A stretch of 64,000 nucleotides of DNA from Bryobacter aggregatus MPL3 (GTDB taxonomy: Bacteria; Acidobacteriota; Terriglobia; Bryobacterales; Bryobacteraceae), in assembly GCF_000702445.1 (NCBI RefSeq), contig NZ_JNIF01000003.1, positions 1,240,001 through 1,304,000 on the forward strand, read 5' to 3'. The notes beneath the pieces were generated by a model. The model did not search any database. It was not told where the DNA came from and was given only the letters and a program-made list of their open reading frames with translations. This document shows positions 18,778 to 27,656 of this stretch, piece after piece; within the stretch, counting starts at the first letter, position 1; each line of letters opens with the position of its first letter. Made by a program: the position numbers and the translations under genes.

Positions 18778-20082
18778 CTAGAGTTTTTTCTGCTTCCGCG
18801 CTGCTTCTGCCGGGTTCTCGAGAGTGACGGCTTCGCCCTCTTTGAGACCGTTCAGGACAACAATTTCGTTGTCATTGCGCTTGCCCACTTCAATCAATCG
18901 CACCGTGAAGTTCTGTCCGTTCTGTACATATACGCTCGGCTTGCCCTGAGAGCTGAAGCTGGCCCGTGTCGGAATCAGGAGCTGATTCGCATTGCTTTCG
19001 ATCAGAATCTCCGCTGAGGCACTCATGCCCGGGCGCAGCCGCTTATCGTTGCCAATGATCGTGGCGCGCGCCGGAAAACTCTTTTCCGTCATGCCACCGC
19101 CACGCCATTGCACCGAGGCAATCGGGCTGATCCAATCGAGCTTCGCATCGAATTCGCGATCGGGAATCGCATCGACACGCACCTTTACCTTCTGTCCCAG
19201 CTCCATCTTGCCGCGGTCTACTTCTTCAAGCTTCAGATCAATGCGCAACTCGGAGAGATCAGGAATCTCGGCGATCGCCGCACCGGTCCAGGCGCGGTCG
19301 CCTTCCTTGAAGGGAGGCGGGCTCGATCCCCAATTCCCCTGGGTGCGGAAATTCGGCAACAGGTTCACGATGCCGTCGCTCGGGGCGCGCAACACCATAT
19401 TCGACAGATAGCCCTTGGCGCGATTCACGTCGCGCACCGCCTTGTCCTTGTTCTGCTCCATCCGCTCCATGTCGGCGCGTTGCGTCGCCTTGTGCGTGTT
19501 GATGGTTTGCCCCACCTGGCCGAGTTCGCCGTGAGAAATCCCCACATCGATGCGGCTCTTGGCGCCTTCAATCTCGCTCACCACTTCGGCTTTGCTCGCC
19601 TCGAGCTTCGAGCGCTCGAGATTGTACTCCGCCGTCATCTTGTTCATGCCATCGAGTTCGGTAACGATCCGATGCGAAGCTTGGGTCTGCACCGTCTGGC
19701 TGTCGATGGTGCGGACACTCGTATTGCGCTCGAGCAGATTCTGCTCCTGCTGCGCAGCGTCAAATTCGACCACCACTTCGCCCTTGCGAATCATTTTTCC
19801 GCTTTCGGCCAACGTGACAATCCGCAACTCCGGCACTTGCGGCGCCAGGATCGTGGTTGAATTCACACTGCGAATCTCACCACGGGTGCGCACTACAATG
19901 CGGAACTCGCCGCGGCGCACCTTCGCCACCGGCACCTCCACCACGCTCGCCTTCTGGTTGTAGTTGTAAGCGGCATAGGCCCCGCCTGCACAAGCAATCA
20001 CAACCACCGCCATCAGGATCCGCTTGCGCCGGATGCTGCTTTCCGTCATTCCAATACGGATCTTTGGTTTAATCTCTGACAT
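18778..20082 (-). CDS. HlyD/MacA-type periplasmic adaptor (second of three)
   Basis: 434 residues. A single transmembrane anchor (about 20-40) is followed by the split lipoyl-like domain (GKMIRKGEVVVEFDAAQQEQ near 95), a helical hairpin (about 115-225), and the return strand with MVLRAPSDGIVNLLPNFR. The beta-barrel region (LEEVDRGKMELGQKVKVRVD) comes last. This is the most standard adaptor of the three by length. It starts 3 bases after the first adaptor gene and stops 9 before the third. All three share a VEFD or AEFD signature after the first half of the lipoyl domain, so they are paralogues that may form a mixed assembly. Confidence 0.9.
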   Translation of the reverse strand: MSEIKPKIRIGMTESSIRRKRILMAVVVIACAGGAYAAYNYNQKASVVEVPVAKVRRGEFRIVVRTRGEIRSVNSTTILAPQVPELRIVTLAESGKMIRKGEVVVEFDAAQQEQNLLERNTSVRTIDSQTVQTQASHRIVTELDGMNKMTAEYNLERSKLEASKAEVVSEIEGAKSRIDVGISHGELGQVGQTINTHKATQRADMERMEQNKDKAVRDVNRAKGYLSNMVLRAPSDGIVNLLPNFRTQGNWGSSPPPFKEGDRAWTGAAIAEIPDLSELRIDLKLEEVDRGKMELGQKVKVRVDAIPDREFDAKLDWISPIASVQWRGGGMTEKSFPARATIIGNDKRLRPGMSASAEILIESNANQLLIPTRASFSSQGKPSVYVQNGQNFTVRLIEVGKRNDNEIVVLNGLKEGEAVTLENPAEAARKQKKL

Positions 20083-20085
20083 CCA

Positions 20086-21795
20086 CTACCCCTTGTTGTC
20101 GGCCGGCGGCTTGTCGAGAGCAATCACCTCGCCCGTCTTCAATCCCTTTACCGAGGCCACCAGATATGATTCCAGTCCCACTTCGATTTCGCGGCGATTC
20201 CACGCCTCGCCCTGTTTGACGTACACAAACTTCTTCCCCGTCCGTTCGTCCTCGAACACTCCGGCCAATGGCGCAATGGTTGCCTCAGCATCTTCCGCCA
20301 ACACGACATCCACGCTGCAACTCAGATCTGGAATGATGCGCGGATCCATTTTATCGATCCGCAACAGAACCGGAATTTCGCGCACGTAGGTCGCCCGCAT
20401 GCCACCTGATTTCGGCACCGCAGCAATGCTCACGATATGGGCCGGCACTTCCAGGCCGGGATAGGCATCAAATCGAATCCGCGCCTTCTGGCCCATGCGC
20501 AGTCGTTCCCCATCCACCTGATTCACCACCGCGTTGATGATCATCGAGTTCGGGTCCACCACCTGCATAAAGAACTGTCCGGGGTAGAGCTGATCGCCTT
20601 CCTGGATCTGAGCAAACTCAGAACCACGGAAGATGTTCTGCATCACCGTCATACCGTCGATCGTCGCCTTTGAGATCATCCGCTCGGCGTTCTGTTCTGC
20701 CCGGCGGAGTTCCATCTCGAGCGCCTTGAATTCCAGTTCGGCATACTTCAACTGGGCTTTTTCCTGTGCGTCGATAAACTTACCCTCGGCCAATTGCTGT
20801 TGGTACTGCGCCGTCGCTTCTTCCAACGACAACCGAGCCCGCTCCGCGTCGATCTGGCTGAGCACCGGAATCGTGCGCATGTCGAGCTTTGCCTTATCGA
20901 GAGCAGCTTTTGCTTTTTCGATATTTTGATTGTGGGTATAACGAGCGAGTTCCAGATTCGCCTTTTGTTGCGCCAATTGCGCCTTGGCGGTCGCGACCGT
21001 CGCGTTGTAGTCGTCGAGACGGGTCAGCATGAACTGACGGTCAAATTCCGCGACGGTTTGCCCCTTCCGCACCATCGAGCCCGGCTTCACCAGATTCTGG
21101 AGAACCAGATTGAAATCCCCGCCACCACCGCCGCCACCGAGTACGCCATTGAGCTGGCTCGAAGTGGAACCCAGACCGTCCGAACCGAGACTGGAGCTCG
21201 ACCCGCTCGAAGCCGAGGCCGTACTCCGGTTCGCCGACCCGCTCGAGCCGGAACTCACACGGCTGGAAGCCGCCTTGGTCGCTCCCGAGCCACCAAAAGA
21301 ACGAGCCGCCGTTCCACCACTCGAGGTTAAAGAACTTGCCGCGCCTGCGGCGGCCGCAGAACCACCGGAACTCGAAGCGCCCCCTCCTCCACCGAGAGCC
21401 GGGAGGCTGGCCACCGAAGCTTGATCCATGCCCGCAAGATTAAAACCGGACCGGCCACGGCCACTCCGGTTGCCGCGGATCTGCGGTGCGATCAGCGAAT
21501 TGAATTTTTCCGCGGCCGTGATGCCAGAAATACGCAAAGACCGCTCCAGGCGTCCCGTCTGTACGGTCGCCGTCCGAACCCCGGCGCGCACCTGCGCCGC
21601 CGCGCGATCGATCGCTACCTGTTTTGTCCACAACCAGTAGCCGACCCCGCCGACTACGACAAAGACAAGTAGAATCAACCACTTCGAGGTCGGTTTTCGT
21701 TCCTCTTCGTGGACCGAGACCACCACCGGACCTGGCTTGCTACTGGGCGTGACCGGCGCCGGAGTTCCGGCGTCTGGCTGGGCATTGGGCTGCAT
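20086..21795 (-). CDS. HlyD/MacA-type adaptor with Ser/Gly-rich insertion (first of three)
   Basis: 569 residues. The membrane anchor is at about 38-57. The first strand of the lipoyl-like domain ends near residue 107 (FNSLIAPQI) and its continuation resumes near 229 (FNLVLQNLVKPGSMVRKGQT). Between them lie about 120 residues made largely of Ser, Gly and Ala. The rest is a normal coiled-coil hairpin (about 260-390) and C-terminal beta domains. It is the first gene of the operon and faces the PQQ dehydrogenase gene across a 100-base divergent gap that should hold both promoters. The insertion is unlike ordinary adaptors; it may be a flexible loop or extend towards peptidoglycan. Confidence 0.88.
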   Translation of the reverse strand: MQPNAQPDAGTPAPVTPSSKPGPVVVSVHEEERKPTSKWLILLVFVVVGGVGYWLWTKQVAIDRAAAQVRAGVRTATVQTGRLERSLRISGITAAEKFNSLIAPQIRGNRSGRGRSGFNLAGMDQASVASLPALGGGGGASSSGGSAAAAGAASSLTSSGGTAARSFGGSGATKAASSRVSSGSSGSANRSTASASSGSSSSLGSDGLGSTSSQLNGVLGGGGGGGDFNLVLQNLVKPGSMVRKGQTVAEFDRQFMLTRLDDYNATVATAKAQLAQQKANLELARYTHNQNIEKAKAALDKAKLDMRTIPVLSQIDAERARLSLEEATAQYQQQLAEGKFIDAQEKAQLKYAELEFKALEMELRRAEQNAERMISKATIDGMTVMQNIFRGSEFAQIQEGDQLYPGQFFMQVVDPNSMIINAVVNQVDGERLRMGQKARIRFDAYPGLEVPAHIVSIAAVPKSGGMRATYVREIPVLLRIDKMDPRIIPDLSCSVDVVLAEDAEATIAPLAGVFEDERTGKKFVYVKQGEAWNRREIEVGLESYLVASVKGLKTGEVIALDKPPADNKG

Positions 21796-21895
21796 TGGAA
21801 TCTACTAATTATGCAAGACGGCGAAAAGTAAAGAAAGGTTAGCCTTGTAGAAACTCCGTGACGCAGCAATGAAATAATGTCCTTGGCTCAATTCC

Positions 21896-23974
21896 ATGCG
21901 AACCTTTCTGCTACTTTCCCTACTGGTAACAAACGCCTGGTGCCAATATTCCTCTTGGCCTGCCTTCGGTGGCGGTCCGGGCAATACCCACTACTCTTCG
22001 CTGAAGCAGATCAACAAGTCCAATGCCAGCAAATTGAAGGTCGCCTGGACCTACGACGCTGGAGACGCCTCGCGCGACTCCGATATCCAGGCGAATCCGA
22101 TCATGGTCGGCGGGGTCATTTACACCACAACGGCAAAGCTGAAAGTGATTGCCCTCGATGCCGGCACCGGTAAACTGATCTGGAGTTTTGATGGCTGGGA
22201 CGGCAAACGCCCTAATCACAAGAATCGCGGCGTCACCCATTGGACGGACGGCAAGCAGGCGCGGATCTTCGTGCCGCTGGGGTTGAAGCTGTACTCGCTC
22301 GACGCCCGCACCGGCAAACCCGATCCGGCCTTTGGCCAGGGTGGCAGCATCGACATGCGCCTCGCCTTTGAGGACCGCCCGATCGAAAGCGTCCAACTCA
22401 GCGTCAGTACGCCCGGCGTTATTTACCGTGATCTGATTATTCTCGGCAGCTCGGTTGCGGAGAATCTGCCTGCGACGCCGGGTGACATCCGCGCCTACAA
22501 TGTCCGCACCGGCGCACTCGCCTGGACCTTCCACACCATTCCCAAGCCCGGCGAACCCGGCAGCGAGACCTGGCCCGCCGATGCCCGCAAGAATAGTGGC
22601 GGCGCCAACAACTGGGCGGGGCTGGTTGTGGACCAAAAACGCGGCACGGTCTTTGTCCCGACGGGCTCGGCCGCCTTTGACTTCTACGGGGCCGACCGTC
22701 ACGGCGACAACCTCTACGCGAACACAATTCTCTGCCTCGACGCCGCGACCGGCCAGCGCAAGTGGCACTTCCAGGCAGTCAAACACGATGCCTGGGATCT
22801 CGATTTTCCGCAGGCGCCCGTGCTGGTCACCATCCGCAAAGACGGCAAGTGGATCGATGCGGTCGCGCAGGCGGGCAAGGATGGTTACCTTTATCTCCTC
22901 AACCGCGACACCGGCGAAAGCATCTATCCGCTTCAGGAAATTCAGGTTCCTGCCAGTAGAGTCGAAGGGGAACTGCTCGCCACCACCCAACGCATTCCCA
23001 CCAAGCCCGCGCCCTTCAGCCGTCAGGAATTCACTGCCGACATGGCCACCACCCGGACGGAACTCGCCCACAAGGCCGTAGTGGAACGATTGAAGAATCT
23101 CGACTATGGTGGCCGCTTTACGCCGCCGAGCACGCGCGGCACTGTGGTCTTTCCCGGATTCTCCGGTGGCGCCGAATGGGGCGGCAGCGCCTTTGACCCC
23201 ACCACAAACATCTTCTATATCAATGCGAACGAGATGCCCTGGGTGCTGCGACTGGTGCCCACCCGTGTCACGAAGAAGGTTGATACGGCTCGCCGTCTCT
23301 ACATGAGCCGCTGCGCGAGTTGCCATCGGGACGACCAAAAGGGCGCGCCGCCCGAATATCCGGCAGTCGACAATCTGAACGGCAAGTATACGGCTGAGCA
23401 ACTGATCGATTTCCTGCGCAAAGGCTCGGGACGCATGCCCGGCTTTGCCAATCTCGGTGATCCGGCGCTTGAGGCGATCACGAATCTGCTGCTCAAGCAA
23501 GAAGATCGGGAAAGCGAAATCGCCAGCGCTGGAGCCGCAGCGCCCCGGCTGAAGTACACCATGGACGGCTACAACAAGTTTCTCGATCCGGACGGCTATC
23601 CTGCCGTGACACCCCCTTGGGGCACCCTCAATGCGATCAATCTGAACACGGGCGAGTATGTCTGGAAGATTCCGTTTGGGGAATATCCGGAACTGGTCGC
23701 CCAGGGTTATCCGAATACGGGTGCAGAGAATCATGGTGGCGGCATTGTCACCGCTGGGGGCCTTTTCTTCATTGCCGCCTCGGCCCACGACCGCAAGTTC
23801 CGCGTCTTCGACAAAATGACCGGGAAACTACTGTGGGAGACGCTATTGCCGCAAGGCGGCAACGCGACGCCTGCCACCTATATGCATAAGGGCAAGCAGT
23901 ATATTGTTGTGCCTGCTGGCGGGGGCCGCGGGCGGGAATCAGGCGGCTCCTTTGTCGCCTATAGTTTGCCCTAG
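21896..23974 (+). CDS. PQQ-dependent dehydrogenase with inserted cytochrome c domain
   Basis: 692 residues. A signal peptide (MRTFLLLSLLVTNAWCQ) leads into the quinoprotein beta-propeller (WPAFGGGPGNTHYSSLKQIN, then LKVAWTYDAGD). The propeller is interrupted at about 462-545 by a cytochrome c module with CASCH at 473-477 and a likely axial Met in SGRMPGFANL. The last blades then resume (HGGGIVTAGGLFFIAASAHD). It should oxidise an alcohol or sugar in the periplasm and pass electrons from PQQ to heme; the substrate cannot be told. It is divergent from the efflux operon. Its stop overlaps the stop of the minus-strand methyltransferase gene by 4 bases, and no terminator is visible. Confidence 0.9.
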   Translation: MRTFLLLSLLVTNAWCQYSSWPAFGGGPGNTHYSSLKQINKSNASKLKVAWTYDAGDASRDSDIQANPIMVGGVIYTTTAKLKVIALDAGTGKLIWSFDGWDGKRPNHKNRGVTHWTDGKQARIFVPLGLKLYSLDARTGKPDPAFGQGGSIDMRLAFEDRPIESVQLSVSTPGVIYRDLIILGSSVAENLPATPGDIRAYNVRTGALAWTFHTIPKPGEPGSETWPADARKNSGGANNWAGLVVDQKRGTVFVPTGSAAFDFYGADRHGDNLYANTILCLDAATGQRKWHFQAVKHDAWDLDFPQAPVLVTIRKDGKWIDAVAQAGKDGYLYLLNRDTGESIYPLQEIQVPASRVEGELLATTQRIPTKPAPFSRQEFTADMATTRTELAHKAVVERLKNLDYGGRFTPPSTRGTVVFPGFSGGAEWGGSAFDPTTNIFYINANEMPWVLRLVPTRVTKKVDTARRLYMSRCASCHRDDQKGAPPEYPAVDNLNGKYTAEQLIDFLRKGSGRMPGFANLGDPALEAITNLLLKQEDRESEIASAGAAAPRLKYTMDGYNKFLDPDGYPAVTPPWGTLNAINLNTGEYVWKIPFGEYPELVAQGYPNTGAENHGGGIVTAGGLFFIAASAHDRKFRVFDKMTGKLLWETLLPQGGNATPATYMHKGKQYIVVPAGGGRGRESGGSFVAYSLP

Positions 23975-25332
23975 CGCTCCAGCCGCACACTCGTCGCTGC
24001 GCTGAAATTACTTTTTGCCGTGCGCAGGCGCACCGGATGCGATCCGGACTCGAGCGAGGGTGGCAGCTTCGCATTCACTTGCCAGGCACCGCCACCCAAC
24101 TCAATCAACAGATCGATACTCATTGCTTGGCCACCGCATTCCATGGAGACCGTAGCCGGCCCTAAACCTTTTTCCGTCGATCGGAAGGATGCCGACAGGC
24201 GTTCGGCGCGATGTCCATGGAAAAGCTGGCTCCCATCCTTACTATTCACAACCCGATAAAGCTCGACGGGGCTTTCGGTGATCTCTCGAGCAACTTCAAA
24301 GCGTTGGGGCCGTCTCCTCTCCACTCGCTCTTTGAGCTCGATCACATAGGAATTGGAGTAAGCACTGCCGGGGAATCGAATCTTCACCGCGTGCTCCCCT
24401 ACCGGCAAGCCTGGAGGCAGGCGCGAGTTTGCTTGCCACTCCCCCTGGGCATTGCAAGCCACAATCATCGGTGCGATCCCAAAGCCGCCAACCTCAATTA
24501 AGAGACCATGCCGGTCAACAAACTTTTCACAGTCGAAGTAGATGCAGATGTACTCATCAAGCCCCAGATGAAACTCATTGTTATGGCTTCGATTGTTCAC
24601 CGCAGCAACTAATACCGGGGGCTGCTCCTGAGGGCATATTGGCGGGGCCTCCCATTTCCGACGGCAGATCAGCCCCGCACGTCCTCCGCGGCTATATTGC
24701 AAGGTGACGGAAGCAAAACCAGCCGCTCTGCACAGAGCGAGAAGACAATTTGTTGTCGGTCCAAACCAATTGTCAATCTGGCCGCCCAATTCATCGATTT
24801 CATAAAACTCCATCGACACTTGATCGCTGCGCGAATCGGATGAATCGGTGACATAAGATTCGACATAGGCAATGTCTCGCGTCAGAGAACACAGTTGCTC
24901 CAAGGCAAGGAGTGGATGACGCAGGTGGTATAGCACGCCGAGAAAGAGGACAACATCGAAGGTTCCCAAGATCTGGGAAGACATTTCATCGACATCGACA
25001 ATTCTGTAATCAACGCTGGAATCTAAAACCGCAATCATGGAGCTGAATTCGCGATACTCCACACAGTCGATTGCGACAACTTCTGCCCCACGCTTCTCTA
25101 ACTCGAAACTATTCCAACCCGATGCCGCACCGATGTCTAAAACCCGAAGCCCTTGGAGCTGTCCCGGCACTTCCAGGTCGCGCAGCCGCTGCTGCAGCGC
25201 ATCGATCGGAATCACCCCAGGGACAATGACCCCATCGGGCAACTCCAGGCTATGATAATTTGTTTGCTGATCGATGGAGGCAACCCAATCACGCACCTTC
25301 GCTCGAAACTCTTCGCTCTGCGCCAGACTCAT
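23971..25332 (-). CDS. Class I methyltransferase (CmoB-like) with two tail repeats
   Basis: 453 residues. Residues about 1-230 form a SAM-dependent methyltransferase: LRVLDIGAASGWNSFELEKR is the SAM-binding motif, EVVAIDC the acidic strand end, and FDVVLFLGVLYHLRHPLLAL a signature shared with CmoB/DUF1698-like enzymes. Two related repeats of about 100 residues follow. Their matching ends are GEWQANSRLPPGLPVGEHAV (near 315) and GAWQVNAKLPPSLESGSHPV (near 425), which suggests duplicated Ig-like or ligand-binding modules. The substrate is unknown. A role in polysaccharide or secondary-metabolite modification is as likely as tRNA modification. Codon use is more A+T-rich than the flanking genes. 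Confidence 0.82.
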   Translation of the reverse strand: MSLAQSEEFRAKVRDWVASIDQQTNYHSLELPDGVIVPGVIPIDALQQRLRDLEVPGQLQGLRVLDIGAASGWNSFELEKRGAEVVAIDCVEYREFSSMIAVLDSSVDYRIVDVDEMSSQILGTFDVVLFLGVLYHLRHPLLALEQLCSLTRDIAYVESYVTDSSDSRSDQVSMEFYEIDELGGQIDNWFGPTTNCLLALCRAAGFASVTLQYSRGGRAGLICRRKWEAPPICPQEQPPVLVAAVNNRSHNNEFHLGLDEYICIYFDCEKFVDRHGLLIEVGGFGIAPMIVACNAQGEWQANSRLPPGLPVGEHAVKIRFPGSAYSNSYVIELKERVERRRPQRFEVAREITESPVELYRVVNSKDGSQLFHGHRAERLSASFRSTEKGLGPATVSMECGGQAMSIDLLIELGGGAWQVNAKLPPSLESGSHPVRLRTAKSNFSAATSVRLER

Positions 25333-25382
25333 TCAGAAATCTCCCCCCTTATGTCATATCACTCGTTCTGAAATCAAAAATC

Positions 25383-25502
25383 TTAGCCGTTCATGCTCGA
25401 AAGGAAGTCCGAGTTACTCCGCGCCTTCGACAGACGTCGAGGTGGATTTCGTGGTTACCCGTTCCCTTGAACTCTTCGAAAATCACGTCGTCCATGCAGC
25501 TT
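25383..25502 (-). pseudogene. Remnant of the rho 3' end with internal deletion
   Basis: Bases 25383-25436 match rho 28571-28624 with three differences, beginning exactly at the rho stop codon. Bases 25437-25501 match rho 28791-28855 with three differences. The 166 bases between these blocks in rho are missing, which also breaks the frame. On the minus strand the pieces encode [13 protein letters not shown] and [17 protein letters not shown] followed by a stop, as in rho. Both copies have the same orientation and lie about 3.2 kb apart. The remnant begins 50 bases before the methyltransferase start and ends shortly after the stop of the 703-residue gene. Confidence 0.92.
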
Positions 25503-25544
25503 ACCTGGGGCTAGTGGCTTCTACTCGATTCCCGTCATCAGATC

Positions 25545-27656
25545 TCAAAAAATTGATAGATCCAGAAGTGCTGTTTTCGTCACGCCACGCCCCAGGCAGG
25601 AGATGGTAATGGGACTCGGCCCCGCGATGGCATCCGGTGTCACGCTCACAACAACCTTAATTGGCCAATCCACCTCTCGGGAGGGCATCCGATCGAAACT
25701 CAAAGCGATGCCTGCGTATGTCGGGGCGGCTGTACATGAGAGGTTGCTGTCGAAACCCGCTATAGCGTTCACATTGAAGAAAAACGGCTTCGTCGGCGAC
25801 AAGTCAGCTGTCAAGTTAAGCGAAGGGCGATCAAACTCCTCAAAACTCAGATCGAAAGATGGAATTGGATTCTCAAAATCCGCCGAGCGGTAGGAGTCCG
25901 AACTCGCCAAAGATTCACCGTACCATCTCTCTAGCGGCCCACCGCAATTGACGCTCGCGTGCTCAATTTTGAAGTGTCCACCGGCTTGGTCTCGACGAAT
26001 CTTCCAACCTGGCACAGATCCCCTTAGCGTATAGGAAAATGGCATAGCTCCCGCGGCCTCAAAGAATTCATTTACCGTATATGCAAAAGATCCGGACTGA
26101 GTCACGACTTGCACCTCCCATGTACAGGTTCCTGGCCGGAGCACTTGGATGGGAATGGCGAAGGACAGCTCCTTATAGCCAGAGGGAGGAATTGGGATTG
26201 GAGAAGCAGTTAAAGTGGGAGTTCCAGCGAGTACAACGCTAATTTGTGCACCTCCCAATTGCCACGCTACTGTTTGCCCTGCGACGTCTTTACGATCTAC
26301 AAACTCCTTGATTCCTGAATCGGCATCGATCGTGAGGATTAGACCACTTCTTTGGAATGGACCGCTTTCTCCGACCGCCAGGCGCAGAGCTTCAGCATTC
26401 GCTTGCAGGATCATCGTATGAGAGCCGGGCGTTAGGAATTCTGAAGTTGCTAGCTCAAGATACTTCGTTCCCTTCTGCAATCGCCCGCTGAGCTTGTACC
26501 GACCTGCCTTACGGACGCTCAGCGCTACGGACAAACCGACAACCTCCGGCTTACCGTCACTGTCGGAATCGACAGAATAGTCTTGGACTCCACCAATTCT
26601 TCCCAACCAACGGGTAACAGGTAGACTCGCAAACGCCGACCGCTCGTAGGCAACACTACTCCAAGTACCACTGGCATTTGCCGTGAAATCGCAGTTCCCA
26701 GCATTGGAAATCGTCACCTTTGCGCCGTAGATTCCATCCCCCACTTCCCAGTCAGAATCCTTGTCACCAGAATCCAACAAACTGAAAGTACTTTTCGTAC
26801 CACGCGCTTCCGCCCGAGTGAGGAAATAAGGATCAAAGGGGCCGCGGGGTTGACGGATCACAATTTCGGGAGAAGTCCACACTTGGCCAGGTGTGAGCTG
26901 CCCAACCGGTAGCATGGAAGGACTCGCCGTATGGGCGATCGTGTCCGGCTCGATGAAAAACATCAAGTCATTGAGGTTGCCAACAGCATTACTCTTCAAC
27001 CTGAGCTGGGATCGAACAATTCGCACGTCACCTTCAACCGTACTCCCCAGCGCTACCCAATCTACTAACTCAACCAGCGAGGCAACATCGTGCCGACATT
27101 CCATCGTCACAGAAATTGCCGCCCCGGGTAGAGGTGTATTCCCGTCAAAGAGTGCTGCAGACAATACAGCCTCCCGATCTTCCTGAAATCCGTCATCCTT
27201 GGTGAAAATCTGAAAGCGGACGGTATCGTCATCGACGATGACATATTGGGCGTCAAAAGGATCATTGAGATTCGATGTTAGTTCCAGGCGCCAATTTCCT
27301 TTAGCAATCACGCTTGGAAACTGTACGGCAGTCGCATAGCCGACTCCCAGTTGAGGCAAACCAGTAGTGCCATCTGAATATTGGGACTCAAATTGGAATC
27401 CAAACGAAGAAGCGTTGGACGCAATGATTCTCTGATTCGAAGGACTCAAGATCGCCACTTCGACGACAGAGGGCGACTTCAATATGAGGATAGCGCCGCC
27501 CTTGGGATGAATCACAGTCCGGGTAAAGGTCATGGGTCTCACTTTCATGACACCAAGATTCCCGGAATCGAGCGGAATTTCTTTATCCTGTCCGGACAAC
27601 AACATCAGAGTTAGAGCCATGCTCATGAGTAATCGCGTGCTTTTGAGAGCTTTCAT
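25545..27656 (-). CDS. Large secreted beta-rich protein of unknown function
   Basis: 703 residues with a signal peptide (MKALKSTRLLMSMALTLMLLSGQ). The middle contains DSGDKDSDWEVGDGIYGAKV and SLVELVDWVALGSTVEGDVR, resembling the choice-of-anchor X type of extracellular domain. The C-terminal third looks like Ig or adhesin-type beta-sandwiches rich in Ser, Pro and Gly. No catalytic motif was seen. It starts immediately after the stop (TAG then ATG) of the lipoprotein gene, so the two are translationally linked. The A+T-rich composition and the position between rho and the rho remnant suggest an acquired segment. A PEP-CTERM tail is not present. Confidence 0.75.
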   Translation of the reverse strand: MKALKSTRLLMSMALTLMLLSGQDKEIPLDSGNLGVMKVRPMTFTRTVIHPKGGAILILKSPSVVEVAILSPSNQRIIASNASSFGFQFESQYSDGTTGLPQLGVGYATAVQFPSVIAKGNWRLELTSNLNDPFDAQYVIVDDDTVRFQIFTKDDGFQEDREAVLSAALFDGNTPLPGAAISVTMECRHDVASLVELVDWVALGSTVEGDVRIVRSQLRLKSNAVGNLNDLMFFIEPDTIAHTASPSMLPVGQLTPGQVWTSPEIVIRQPRGPFDPYFLTRAEARGTKSTFSLLDSGDKDSDWEVGDGIYGAKVTISNAGNCDFTANASGTWSSVAYERSAFASLPVTRWLGRIGGVQDYSVDSDSDGKPEVVGLSVALSVRKAGRYKLSGRLQKGTKYLELATSEFLTPGSHTMILQANAEALRLAVGESGPFQRSGLILTIDADSGIKEFVDRKDVAGQTVAWQLGGAQISVVLAGTPTLTASPIPIPPSGYKELSFAIPIQVLRPGTCTWEVQVVTQSGSFAYTVNEFFEAAGAMPFSYTLRGSVPGWKIRRDQAGGHFKIEHASVNCGGPLERWYGESLASSDSYRSADFENPIPSFDLSFEEFDRPSLNLTADLSPTKPFFFNVNAIAGFDSNLSCTAAPTYAGIALSFDRMPSREVDWPIKVVVSVTPDAIAGPSPITISCLGRGVTKTALLDLSIF

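Noticed and set aside
21920-23788. Minus-strand open frame of 622 codons
   Set aside because: Exact complement of the PQQ dehydrogenase with no start signal and no domain resemblance.
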